The translations under genes were made by a program, and so were the position numbers. Shown here one piece after another: positions 6,684 to 13,278 of a stretch of DNA of 13,278 bases. The DNA comes from a bacterium. GTDB taxonomy: Bacteria > Zixibacteria > MSB-5A5 > GN15 > FEB-12. The notes beneath the pieces were generated by a model. It saw nothing but the letters and a program-made list of their open reading frames with translations. It was not told where the DNA came from and made no database searches. Where the stretch lies: the NCBI GenBank assembly GCA_030668045.1, contig DAOUUR010000023.1, forward strand, positions 1 through 13,278. Direction: 5' to 3'. Numbering within the stretch: the stretch's first letter is position 1; each line of letters starts with the position of its first letter.

Positions 6684-7241
6684 ATGAAAAATACCGTAGC
6701 AATTCTTATCGCAATAGTACTGTCCGTCGCTTTTCTCTCTTCCTGTTCCGATAGTGACAGCCAGACCGAAGCAGTCCAGCAGACTACTCCCGGCCAGACC
6801 GCATCGGCATCGGCACAGCATGGGTCCGAAACGACAAGAGCATTGTTTGAGGCGTACGACATAAACGGATCAATCCGCAGCTCTAACGAATGGATCGGCA
6901 AGCAACCGGTCGTGATCAATTTTTGGGGAACATGGTGCCCGCCTTGCCGCCGAGAGATTCCCGACTTGATTCGGCTCTACGATGAATACCGTTATCAGGG
7001 CGTGGAAATACTTGGGGTTGCTATCAAAGACAACGCCCAGCAGGTAACCGGTTATTCCAAACAAGCGGGAATGCAGTGGGTAATGATGGTAGCCAACAAG
7101 GACATTCTTACGGAGTACCAGATCGCCAGTGTTCCGACCACGATTTTCTACGATCGCCAGGGCAACCAGGTTTTGCGTCTAAAAGGTCTACGCAGCTACG
7201 AGGAACTCAAGCAGGGTTTTGAGGCTATCGCGGGTAGTTAG
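6684..7241 (+). CDS. TlpA/ResA-like thioredoxin lipoprotein
   Basis: A 185-residue protein with a lipoprotein signal: VLSVAFLSSC, lipidated cysteine C21. A low-complexity Ser/Gln/Thr linker (about 22-50) tethers the thioredoxin domain. The active site is INFWGTWCPPCRREIPDL (C85, C88), the TlpA/ResA/CcmG signature, with SVPTTIFYD giving cis-proline P151. Family members act outside the cytoplasmic membrane as reductants, for example in cytochrome c maturation, or in general thiol reduction. It lies 33 bases after the CGWC protein on the same strand, so the two envelope thiol proteins are likely co-transcribed with dnaE. ATG 6684 is preferred over a TTG at 6669 because the signal peptide starts there; GAAAGAG just upstream is a modest ribosome-binding site. 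No cytochrome-maturation genes are in view. Confidence 0.87.
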   Translation: MKNTVAILIAIVLSVAFLSSCSDSDSQTEAVQQTTPGQTASASAQHGSETTRALFEAYDINGSIRSSNEWIGKQPVVINFWGTWCPPCRREIPDLIRLYDEYRYQGVEILGVAIKDNAQQVTGYSKQAGMQWVMMVANKDILTEYQIASVPTTIFYDRQGNQVLRLKGLRSYEELKQGFEAIAGS

Positions 7242-7270
7242 ATCGAACCGGGAAGTTTCGGAACAGAATA

Positions 7271-7705
7271 TCAATCAAGCGGTGAGTTTCGTTTTGTGAA
7301 ATACTTTATCTCCCCCTCGCAACGATAACCGTTATTCTCAAAACAGGCCATCGAGGGGGCGTTATCCTCGTGGATAAGGGCGCAAATCACCACCGCTCCC
7401 TGTTCGTAGAGAAAATCTTCACACGCCTTGATGATTGTCCCGGCCAATTTCTTTCCCCGTAGGTCGGGATCAATCGCCACCCGGTTTATCCACCCGCGAC
7501 GACCATCCCAGTTTGCAAGACCAAGCCCGATCATCCGGTCGTTCTCAAACAAACCGAGAAAGACACAAAACGGTCGCGCCATCTCCGCAGCCATCAGCTC
7601 ACGGCGATCCCGCCCTTCTGGTTTATACTCCAGACCGGCATCCTGCCAGAGACGGATGATCTCATCGTAGTCATCGATAGTAAGTTCTCTAATCTCGGTG
7701 GCCAT
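7271..7705 (-). CDS. GNAT-family N-acetyltransferase
   Basis: A 144-residue protein covering one GNAT domain, with a typical N-terminus (EIRELTIDDYDEIIRLWQDA). The acetyl-CoA site is the NRVAIDPDLRGKKLAGTIIK region, where RGKKLAG stands for the usual R/Q-x-x-G-x-G/A. The C-terminal NAPSMACFENNGY is the common NxxAxxFYxxxGF motif. Its acyl acceptor (small molecule or protein amine) cannot be assigned. The start ATG lies within the end of the DUF116 gene (17-base overlap), with a near-perfect GGAGGAG four bases upstream that also encodes DUF116 residues. The two are therefore translationally linked. It ends 29 bases from the converging TlpA-like gene, with no clear terminator between. Confidence 0.87.
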   Translation of the reverse strand: MATEIRELTIDDYDEIIRLWQDAGLEYKPEGRDRRELMAAEMARPFCVFLGLFENDRMIGLGLANWDGRRGWINRVAIDPDLRGKKLAGTIIKACEDFLYEQGAVVICALIHEDNAPSMACFENNGYRCEGEIKYFTKRNSPLD

Positions 7706-8366
7706 ATTTCTCCTCCAGAATCTGCTCCAGCCACGATACGGTCATCTCCGATGCAAATGGTTGATCGTTCCAGTGATCACATCCACAGAAGTTAAGCAGT
7801 ACGCCACGTGCCGGTACGTCAAGATCAGCGGCGGTGCGCATACCGTCGGCCAGCATCATAATGCAGGCAATTCCAACCACGCTCAACGACTCACTCTTGG
7901 CGGCATAGTGCTCAATCTGCTCGCTGAGTTTACGCTTTGAGAATACTGTTTTGACGCGATAGCGGGCTCCCAGTTGCCTGATCAGATTGGCCTGGCAGTC
8001 ATCAAGGCAACCCTTGCAGACGTCACCATATGGCAGATCAGCTTTCTCGCACTCCGTTTCGTGAATGGAGAGACAGTCGGGCAGGATTATGATCGTATCT
8101 TTCTTCTTGTTGAAAGCCTCACGGTTCAGCCGGTCGTATATCCGAAAGGAAACGGCCTCCAGCAAGTACTTAACTTTCTCGGTCCGGCGGAGATCGTTAT
8201 CATCGCGCTCGCTTGCCTCCCGGTTTGCTTGCTGGATAAAGTCATCAATCCGGGAGAACTCGCCGGAGAAAGAGCGAAAACCGTCAGCTATAAATTGATC
8301 AACAAATTGGTCGAGTTTGGCGGGAAAGTCGGGGCCAAGCTTGTATGTGGGGTGCCTGTCAGTCAT
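7689..8366 (-). CDS. DUF116 family cysteine-rich protein
   Basis: A 225-residue cytoplasmic protein: no signal peptide or membrane segment. It has the DUF116 layout: a helical N-terminal half, then IIILPDCLS, a cysteine cluster (C106, C117, C120, C124 in CKGCLDDC), a VVGIACIMMLADG segment with C168, and NFCGCDHW (C194, C196). With C98 that makes eight cysteines, all in the C-terminal 130 residues, which suggests an iron-sulfur or zinc site. The biochemical function of the family is not established to my knowledge. The gene lies 47 bases after the TPR lipoprotein and overlaps the GNAT gene. The ribosome-binding site before ATG 8366 is weak, so expression may depend on the upstream gene. Confidence 0.82.
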   Translation of the reverse strand: MTDRHPTYKLGPDFPAKLDQFVDQFIADGFRSFSGEFSRIDDFIQQANREASERDDNDLRRTEKVKYLLEAVSFRIYDRLNREAFNKKKDTIIILPDCLSIHETECEKADLPYGDVCKGCLDDCQANLIRQLGARYRVKTVFSKRKLSEQIEHYAAKSESLSVVGIACIMMLADGMRTAADLDVPARGVLLNFCGCDHWNDQPFASEMTVSWLEQILEEKYGHRD

Positions 8367-8413
8367 GCGACCGGTAATATATGCTGGCGATCAGGACACG
8401 CGAAGTGAAATTT

Positions 8414-8935
8414 TCAGCGATCCACCTGCGTCAAAGCGCGGAGTCTTTCCAGGCCATCCTGAGCGGGCGATGATTGAGGATGTAGATTGAGGGCTGTCCG
8501 GTAGTGCTGCTCGGCGCGACCGCTCTCACCGTTGCGCTCAAAACATTCACCGAGCGCTACATATATCAAGGCGCGGCTTCGATTGTCGCGGGGGGCCTGA
8601 TCCAGGCTGAGATGGAGTTGAGCGATCGCCTGCCCATACGATTTATTCTTGCAATGTACCAGTCCAAGATAATAGTGAGCCAGCCAATGAACATGATTGC
8701 CGGCTACTACTTCCTCGAAAAAGAGCTGCGCCGCATCCAGATTGCCCTGACGGTACAGCATCAAACCATCGCCCAGACCATGATCGGAATCATTGTCCCA
8801 TCGGCTCTCGGTCGGCTGATCAGCAGGGTCGGGTTGTTGCCGTTTCTGCTCTTCGGCCTCGACGGTTGAATATTTTGACCCACAGCCTGCCAGGGTCATG
8901 ACAAGTAGCAATAATAGTATAATGATTTGGCGCAA
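8414..8935 (-). CDS. TPR-repeat lipoprotein
   Basis: A 173-residue protein with a lipoprotein signal (MRQIIILLLLLVMTLAGC, lipidated C18). A charged, Gln/Pro-rich linker (about 25-50) is followed by about three tetratricopeptide repeats, seen in LYRQGNLDAAQLFFEEVV, AHYYLGLVHCKNKSYGQAI and YVALGECFERNGESGRAEQHY. TPRs mediate protein-protein contacts; this one would scaffold an envelope assembly, but its partner is unknown. The start is TTG at 8935, supported by a perfect AGGAGG (minus strand, 8943-8948) seven bases upstream. The next ATG falls inside the signal peptide and is not plausible. It is the first gene of a three-gene minus-strand operon with DUF116 and GNAT. Confidence 0.85.
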   Translation of the reverse strand: MRQIIILLLLLVMTLAGCGSKYSTVEAEEQKRQQPDPADQPTESRWDNDSDHGLGDGLMLYRQGNLDAAQLFFEEVVAGNHVHWLAHYYLGLVHCKNKSYGQAIAQLHLSLDQAPRDNRSRALIYVALGECFERNGESGRAEQHYRTALNLHPQSSPAQDGLERLRALTQVDR

Positions 8936-9014
8936 TCGACACTCCTCCTGTCTTCATATTTTCGGCTGCCTCGGGAGGATGGTTAATGTCAACCGGCCGG
9001 ATTGTGGAAATTGG

Positions 9015-9048
9015 CTGGATTCTGAGCACCAATCGTACTATAATCCAG
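9015..9048 (+). promoter_or_regulatory. Possible promoter and inverted repeat before the TM2-like gene
   Basis: A perfect TATAAT lies at 9039-9044, about 40 bases before the TM2-like start. The -35 region is poor (TGGATT at 17 bases). A perfect 7-bp inverted repeat, CTGGATT (9015-9021) and AATCCAG (9042-9048), separated by 20 bases, flanks the promoter core, which would suit repressor binding. It lies in the divergent gap with the TPR lipoprotein gene. Confidence 0.35.
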
Positions 9049-9084
9049 CAGCAGGAACAGTCTTGCTACTAACCGGAGAAGTAT

Positions 9085-9378
9085 ATGAACAACCCGGCAA
9101 CCCCTGTTTTTTACAAGAATCCCGGACTGGCGGCGGTTCTGTCGTTTTTCTATATGGGTCTGGGGCAAATATATAACGGTCAAATTGCTAAAGGCATTTT
9201 CTTCATTGTTATTTATTCTCTCTCGTGGATAATGGTGGTGGTCCTGATCGGTATGCTGACCACACCGATTTTGTTCATCTATGGAATGTACGACGCCTAC
9301 AAATCGGCAGAGAAAATAAACCGTGACCTGGCCAGCCATCTTAGTGGCACCCGGTCCACCGGTCTACCGATAAACTGA
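9085..9378 (+). CDS. Small TM2-like membrane protein
   Basis: A 97-residue protein with no signal peptide but two hydrophobic segments, at about 13-30 and 36-68 (the second may be two short helices). KNPGLAAVLSFFYMGLGQIY then NGQIAKGIFF follows the TM2-domain pattern of a hydrophobic helix, a G-x-G-x-I/H-x-F/Y turn, and a G-x-x-x-K-G entry into the second helix. The tail DAYKSAEKINRDLASH is soluble. The family's role is unknown. GGAG (AACCGGAGAAGTAT before the ATG) is a good ribosome-binding site. coaX follows 24 bases later, so they are probably co-transcribed. Confidence 0.75.
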   Translation: MNNPATPVFYKNPGLAAVLSFFYMGLGQIYNGQIAKGIFFIVIYSLSWIMVVVLIGMLTTPILFIYGMYDAYKSAEKINRDLASHLSGTRSTGLPIN

Positions 9379-9402
9379 ACCAAAAACGAAAGCCGCAACC
9401 CG

Positions 9403-10167
9403 ATGCTTCTGGCAATCGACATAGGCAATACCAATATCGTAATCGGTGTCTACAAAGGCACGACCCTAAAAGATCATTTCCGGATCGCCTCAAGGCACAA
9501 CTTGACTACCGACGAAGCCGGGTTTTTTATCACCGGTTTTCTGGAACGGATGAGACTGTCGGGCGAGGATGTCGATGATGTCATCATCTGCTCGGTCGTA
9601 CCGGTGTTGACCGAAGTCTTTGAAACAACCAGCAGAAAACATCTTGGCTGCTTGCCGGTAACTGTCACCTGTCATATCAAATTACCGATTACCGTTGCGA
9701 CTGAACGACCCGAAGAAGTCGGTGCCGACCGTATTGCCAACGCGGCAGCCGGATATATGAAATTTGGCGGACCGATTATCATTGTCGATTTTGGGACGGC
9801 CACCACTTTTGATGTTGTCGATAAAGATGGCGCCTACGTTGGTGGCGTCATCATACCGGGGCCGGAGACTTCGATGGCCGAACTGGCCCGGAAAGCGGCT
9901 CGACTGTTTGAGGTTCGGATTGAAAAACCGAACTCGGTCATCGGCAAATCAACCGCCGGAGCGTTAAAATCGGGGTTATTCTATGGGACGGTCGGTCAGG
10001 TCGATTATATCATCGACCGGATTATCGAATCAACACCTGATATAGCGTATAAGATTATCGCCACTGGTGGGCTTTCAAAGAGTATCGAAAAGCAGACCCG
10101 TCATATCAATCAGGTCGAACCGACTCTGACGCTTGAAGGCCTCCGGCTCATCGCTGAGATGAACTAG
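9403..10167 (+). CDS. coaX: Type III pantothenate kinase
   Basis: This enzyme phosphorylates pantothenate with ATP, the first step of coenzyme A synthesis, in the cytoplasm. The 254-residue length is normal for CoaX. The ASKHA-fold phosphate motif is AIDIGNTNIVIGVY (D6, N9, T10). EEVGADRIANA (107-112, conserved D109) and IVDFGTATTFD (129-136) are the other CoaX signatures, and IIATGGLSKSI near the C-terminus is the adenosine motif. Type III enzymes use a monovalent cation and are not feedback-inhibited by CoA. The ribosome-binding site is weak, so translation probably depends on re-initiation from the TM2-like gene 24 bases upstream. BirA, a frequent neighbour, is absent. The convergent gap of 59 bases to the next gene shows no clear terminator. 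Confidence 0.96.
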   Translation: MLLAIDIGNTNIVIGVYKGTTLKDHFRIASRHNLTTDEAGFFITGFLERMRLSGEDVDDVIICSVVPVLTEVFETTSRKHLGCLPVTVTCHIKLPITVATERPEEVGADRIANAAAGYMKFGGPIIIVDFGTATTFDVVDKDGAYVGGVIIPGPETSMAELARKAARLFEVRIEKPNSVIGKSTAGALKSGLFYGTVGQVDYIIDRIIESTPDIAYKIIATGGLSKSIEKQTRHINQVEPTLTLEGLRLIAEMN

Positions 10168-10226
10168 GGGCGGGGTAGGATCAGCATCGTTTCAGAACTG
10201 GATTTGTCATTTCCAATCCGCCACCC

Positions 10227-11654
10227 TCAGATTGAGTAGTACTTTTCAAAATCGAACTGGAAATCTTTCGGCGCGTACGTCCCTTTCTCGCTGTTGAGCA
10301 GATAGTCTTTCTGATAATTACCGGCGGCTATTTTTCTGATCAGCTCAACAAAGATATCAACCTCCTCCAGCGTGTTGTAAATCCCAAACGATGCCCGCAC
10401 TGCTCCCGGAAGATTGGAGCGGTTTCGTTCCATAATTTCCTGTTCGTACTTTAAGGATTCTTCCTCCGTAATACGCAACAACGACTTGACATACATATGC
10501 GCGCAGAAACAGCCGGGTCGAACCCCAATCGCTCCTTCGTAGTTCAACACCGCCGCCACCAAGCCGTTGGGCAGGCCGTCGATATTGAACGCTATCACGC
10601 CCAAGCGATTAGCCGCATTGTCCGGGTCGATATCGCCGTAGAGATTGACGCCAGGGATCTCACGAAGTTGCCGGAGGGCGTGAGCTGCCAGTTCCGATTC
10701 ATGGTTGATAATACTCTCCCAGCCCAGCGCCTGGAACATCCCCACCGCCTTAGCCAGAGCAACGACGCCGATTATGTCGGGAGTACCGGCTTCTTCTTTG
10801 TCCGGCAGATCGGCCCAATAGGCATCCTCAAGAGTCACCATATCAACAACACCACCGCCAACCATTTCGGGATCACCCTCTTCAAAAACGGCCCGATCGC
10901 CTATCAATACACCCACACCAAAGGGAGCGTACATTTTGTGAGCTGAGAAAACAAGAAAGTCCATCCGATGCTCGGGATCATTCGGCTTCATATCGACCGG
11001 CCGATGCGGTATCAGTTGGGCACCATCGACAAAAAGTTTCGCCCCAACCCGATGAGTCTCGCGGGCAAAGAAATCCAGGTCGTTGATGTAGCCGGTGACA
11101 TTGGACGCGCCGGTGATGGCCACCAGTTTGATGCGCTGCCCGTATTTCTTCAACTTGGCAAGGAAGTCCTCTTTGGATACCGACCCGTCATCGCTTAGCT
11201 CGATATGACGAACCTCACCAACCCGACGCCACGGTAGTTCGTTGGAATGATGCTCCATCAATGTTGTCAGGATGATATCTTCCTTGTTGATCGCCAGGCG
11301 GTGGGCCGCTTTGTTGATTGCATCGGTTGAGTTTTTAGTGAAGAGTGTAATCTGGGTTTCCAGATCGGCACCAACAAACTCAGCCACAATATCACGCGCT
11401 CGCTCAAAAGCCCAGCTTGATAGCTGCGATTTGAAACCGGTTCCCCGGTGGACATTGGAATACCACCGAAGGAAGGAGGTGACCTCATCGGCAATTATCG
11501 TGAAGGTCGGTGTGGAAGCGGCGTTGTCGAAATTGATGTAGCGCCTGAGACCCGATAGAGTCGGAACCATCGTATCGGCTCCGATCAACAATTGTGGCAT
11601 ATCGTCAACGGTCAACTTCGTAATCGAAGCCGCCGAATTTGTATCAGCAGACAT
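10227..11654 (-). CDS. Class V aminotransferase, SufS-like cysteine desulfurase
   Basis: A PLP enzyme of the aminotransferase V fold. YINFDNAASTPT near residue 40, MEHHSNELPWR, FVDGAQLIPHRPVD and VFSAHKMYAPFGVGVL (PLP lysine K240) follow group II cysteine desulfurases/selenocysteine lyases. The active-site loop reads RPGCFCAH, whereas SufS has RTGHHCA. C384 aligns with the catalytic cysteine and C382 is an additional one. At 475 residues it is about 60-70 longer than typical SufS, from an N-terminal leader of about 35 and a C-terminal tail ending FDFEKYYSI. If it is a desulfurase it would release sulfur from cysteine as a persulfide. No SufBCDE, IscU or tRNA-thiolation partner is nearby, so the acceptor is unknown. 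GGGAG lies seven bases before the ATG. The glycosyltransferase gene is 68 bases upstream on the same strand. Confidence 0.85.
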   Translation of the reverse strand: MSADTNSAASITKLTVDDMPQLLIGADTMVPTLSGLRRYINFDNAASTPTFTIIADEVTSFLRWYSNVHRGTGFKSQLSSWAFERARDIVAEFVGADLETQITLFTKNSTDAINKAAHRLAINKEDIILTTLMEHHSNELPWRRVGEVRHIELSDDGSVSKEDFLAKLKKYGQRIKLVAITGASNVTGYINDLDFFARETHRVGAKLFVDGAQLIPHRPVDMKPNDPEHRMDFLVFSAHKMYAPFGVGVLIGDRAVFEEGDPEMVGGGVVDMVTLEDAYWADLPDKEEAGTPDIIGVVALAKAVGMFQALGWESIINHESELAAHALRQLREIPGVNLYGDIDPDNAANRLGVIAFNIDGLPNGLVAAVLNYEGAIGVRPGCFCAHMYVKSLLRITEEESLKYEQEIMERNRSNLPGAVRASFGIYNTLEEVDIFVELIRKIAAGNYQKDYLLNSEKGTYAPKDFQFDFEKYYSI

Positions 11655-11722
11655 AGCTAATCTCCCGGTTATAGATTCATGTTGGGGAAATATAGTAGAA
11701 ATGTCAGGCTAACAAAAGCGCC

Positions 11723-12949
11723 TTAGATGCTCTTGAGGAAATCAAGATAACGCTCGGCCCAGTCTTCGCGGCGGTGGTTGCGGGCAGCATACTCGCGGTA
11801 ACCCTCTCCCAGCCTGTCGCCGTCGATCTTGCCGGTCTTGACATCAAGAATCAGTTCGCAGAGACGATTGGTGTCGTTGGCCCGGAAGGAAAGCGCCCCA
11901 CCGGCTTTTTCCAACTCGCGAACCGGCTCTGATGTTTCCCGAGCTCCAAATACAATTGGCCGCCCCGCCGCCATATACTCATACAGCTTGGCCGGGTAGG
12001 TGCCCTTGGTAACCGGGTTGTCGGCCTTAACCTCTTTGAGGCTTTCAATCAGGATGTCGCTTGTCTGCAGAAAATATGGGATCGAATCAAGTGGCTGCAG
12101 GCCGATAAAGGTAACATTCTTGAGACCATAATCCTGCACCATGTCCTCAAGCACCGCCCGCTTCTCACCATCGCCCACAAAAACGAATCTGATATCGGGC
12201 TGGTCAATGAGCTTGCGGGCTGCCTCAATCACAACCTCGAAAGAATGTGCCCAGCCCATAGTTCCGGCGTACAGGATGACAAACTGCTCATCCCAGCCAA
12301 ATTTCGTTCGGATACCATTGGAGCCGGTATCGAAAAACTCACCTCCGACCCCGGATTTGATAGTAGTCAGTCTTTCTTTAGGTACGCCTGCGTGGAGGGC
12401 AAATTCAGTAAAACCTTCCGAGACACCAACCACACGGTCAGCATGGCGGTATACAAAGTGCACAATTTTCTTGATTGTCTTCGTGAATAACGATGGTTTC
12501 AGCGCGCCAAATTCTTCACTGCACTCCGGCTGAGGATCGCGAATCTCGATAACCAACTTCTTCCTCTTGATTTTCGAGATCAACCACCCGAGCACTGGCG
12601 TTGTCACCGGCGGGCTGGAAGCTACTATGACATCGAAATCGTCCTTGAGGCGAAACGAATTAATAACCGCCGTCAAGAGAAAAACGACAAAGCCCACCAT
12701 CCTCTTGCCGGGAAATCGGTTAGGAGCCGCCAGAACGTAGCTGCGGTACACTTTGACGCCATCCATCTCCTCGCGGTACATAAAATAGCCGCGGTATTTT
12801 TCCGGTACTATTCCATCCGGGTAGTTAGGGATAGCCGTCAGTACCGACACATCATGGCCCTGCCGAGCGAAATATCGGGAGAATTCAAAAAGCCGTCTGA
12901 CCGCCCCTTTTTCCGGCGGAAAATGCTGTGTAATAATCAAAATTTTCAT
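11723..12949 (-). CDS. Glycosyltransferase family 4 (WbuB-like)
   Basis: A 408-residue GT-B enzyme transferring a sugar from a nucleotide donor, probably in surface polysaccharide or glycan synthesis at the inner membrane face. The N-terminal acceptor domain opens MKILIITQHFPPEKGAVRRL, with FEFSRYFARQGHDVSVLTAI and NYPDGIVPEKYRGYF, typical of WbuB/WcaI-like GT4 proteins. A hydrophobic patch at about 95-110 may touch the membrane. The C-terminal donor domain has ILYAGTMGWAHSFEVVIEAA, FVFVGDGEKR and PAKLYEYMAAGRPIVFG (E324). The first glutamate of a canonical EX7E is not present, as is seen in parts of this family. ATG 12949 is used because the family begins MKIL; an upstream TTG at 12991 adds 14 residues without support. 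The ribosome-binding site is weak. The sugar and acceptor cannot be assigned. Confidence 0.9.
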   Translation of the reverse strand: MKILIITQHFPPEKGAVRRLFEFSRYFARQGHDVSVLTAIPNYPDGIVPEKYRGYFMYREEMDGVKVYRSYVLAAPNRFPGKRMVGFVVFLLTAVINSFRLKDDFDVIVASSPPVTTPVLGWLISKIKRKKLVIEIRDPQPECSEEFGALKPSLFTKTIKKIVHFVYRHADRVVGVSEGFTEFALHAGVPKERLTTIKSGVGGEFFDTGSNGIRTKFGWDEQFVILYAGTMGWAHSFEVVIEAARKLIDQPDIRFVFVGDGEKRAVLEDMVQDYGLKNVTFIGLQPLDSIPYFLQTSDILIESLKEVKADNPVTKGTYPAKLYEYMAAGRPIVFGARETSEPVRELEKAGGALSFRANDTNRLCELILDVKTGKIDGDRLGEGYREYAARNHRREDWAERYLDFLKSI

Positions 12950-13038
12950 ACAACTGCACCATAAGTTAGCCAAAAGATTGACTACGGGCAAGACCTTTTT
13001 TGAGGTCGAAAAGCCTGTGAAATAAGGGTTTTTTGATC

Positions 13039-13067
13039 TTGACTCAGACCGAATAGGGCTATATTTT
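13039..13067 (+). promoter_or_regulatory. Probable sigma-70-type promoter of the right-edge gene
   Basis: TTGACT (13039-13044), 17-base spacer, TATTTT (13062-13067). The start would be near 13074, leaving a leader of about 90 bases. The sequence CGAATAG (13050-13056) to TTTTCG (13064-13069) resembles the inverted repeat over the recA promoter. Confidence 0.6.
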
Positions 13068-13163
13068 CGACAAGAAATTGGACTATATGCGATTGTTTCC
13101 CTGTATAAGGGGTAGTATGGAAAATAGAAACTAAATTAATTGATTCAAGGCGAGGTATTGAAC

Positions 13164-13278
13164 ATGCGTAAATTTTTCACCATTCTGCTTCTCAGTCTGA
13201 GCGCAGTTGCCTTCCTGGCCGCCTTTGCGGTGGCTGACGAAGACAAGCCCGCAAAAGCGGTGACTGGCGAAGACAAGC
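13164..13278 (+). CDS. Secreted protein with 10-residue repeats, N-terminal part only
   Basis: Only 38 full codons are present before the window ends. The first 24 residues are a signal peptide (MRKFFTILLLSLSAVAFLAA, then FAVA), with cleavage before DEDK. The mature part begins DEDKPAKAVT then GEDK, so a ten-residue unit appears to repeat. At DNA level CGAAGACAAGC recurs exactly 30 bases apart (13238-13248 and 13268-13278). A GAGG eight bases before the ATG (13152-13155) and a strong upstream promoter support the start. I do not recognise the family. Lysine/acidic repeats of this kind occur in envelope and surface proteins, but with so little sequence no function is offered. Confidence 0.75.
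   Translation, partial: MRKFFTILLLSLSAVAFLAAFAVADEDKPAKAVTGEDK

Noticed and set aside
7242..7270. Terminator between the TlpA-like and GNAT genes
   Set aside because: The CCG/CGG symmetry is too short and no T run follows.
7974..8408. 144-codon plus-strand frame opposite DUF116
   Set aside because: Opposite the cysteine-bearing DUF116 gene and lacking a ribosome-binding site or motif.
10168..10226. Possible bidirectional terminator between coaX and the desulfurase gene
   Set aside because: Only 5-bp arms (GGATT/AATCC, GGCGG/CCGCC) without a T tract on either strand.
12985..13010. GACCT...AGGTC hairpin upstream of the glycosyltransferase gene
   Set aside because: Five-base stem only, and the T run is in the loop rather than after it.
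1..13278. CRISPR array, transposon, prophage or defence island
   Set aside because: No repeat-spacer pattern, transposase, integrase or defence-type gene is present; the gene content is housekeeping plus envelope proteins.

Overview
The window looks like ordinary chromosome from a Gram-negative environmental bacterium of roughly even GC. Supporting signs are two lipoprotein signals, several Sec signal peptides, a PEP-CTERM (exosortase-sorted) protein and a perfect sigma-54 promoter. The mix of a DnaE1 polymerase with an apparently complete PHP site, PEP-CTERM sorting, CoaX and DUF116 suggests an uncultured FCB-type lineage, possibly Zixibacteria-like. That placement is an impression from gene content, not a computed result.

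Layout, left to right. On the minus strand sit the start of a secreted protein cut by the left edge, and recA. A 441-base region between the divergent starts of recA and the next gene holds the recA promoter area, a long palindrome and a textbook -24/-12 sigma-54 promoter. That promoter drives a PEP-CTERM protein, which ends in a strong intrinsic terminator. Next, a sigma-70-type promoter and a leader hairpin precede a plus-strand operon: dnaE, a secreted thioredoxin-fold protein whose ATG overlaps the dnaE stop, and a TlpA/ResA-like thioredoxin lipoprotein. Converging on it is a minus-strand operon: TPR lipoprotein, an eight-cysteine DUF116 protein, and a GNAT acetyltransferase whose start overlaps DUF116. 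Divergent from this is a plus-strand pair: a small two-helix membrane protein (TM2-like) and the type III pantothenate kinase coaX. Then come minus-strand genes for a SufS-like PLP enzyme with an unusual CxC active-site loop and a GT4 glycosyltransferase. At the right edge, a well-formed promoter starts a secreted protein with a 10-residue repeat, cut by the window end.

The most interesting signal is regulatory. An isolated PEP-CTERM gene, with no exosortase or polysaccharide cluster nearby, lies behind a perfect sigma-54 promoter. A palindrome with 7-bp perfect inner arms is centred about 145 bp upstream of the expected start site, the usual position of an enhancer-binding-protein site. This fits the known coupling of PEP-CTERM regulons to RpoN and the PrsK/PrsR two-component pair. 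A second signal is a similar CGAATAG...TATATT(C)G sequence around the -10 elements of the recA and right-edge promoters, with a partial match at dnaE. No tRNA, rRNA, CRISPR array, insertion sequence or integration site was seen.
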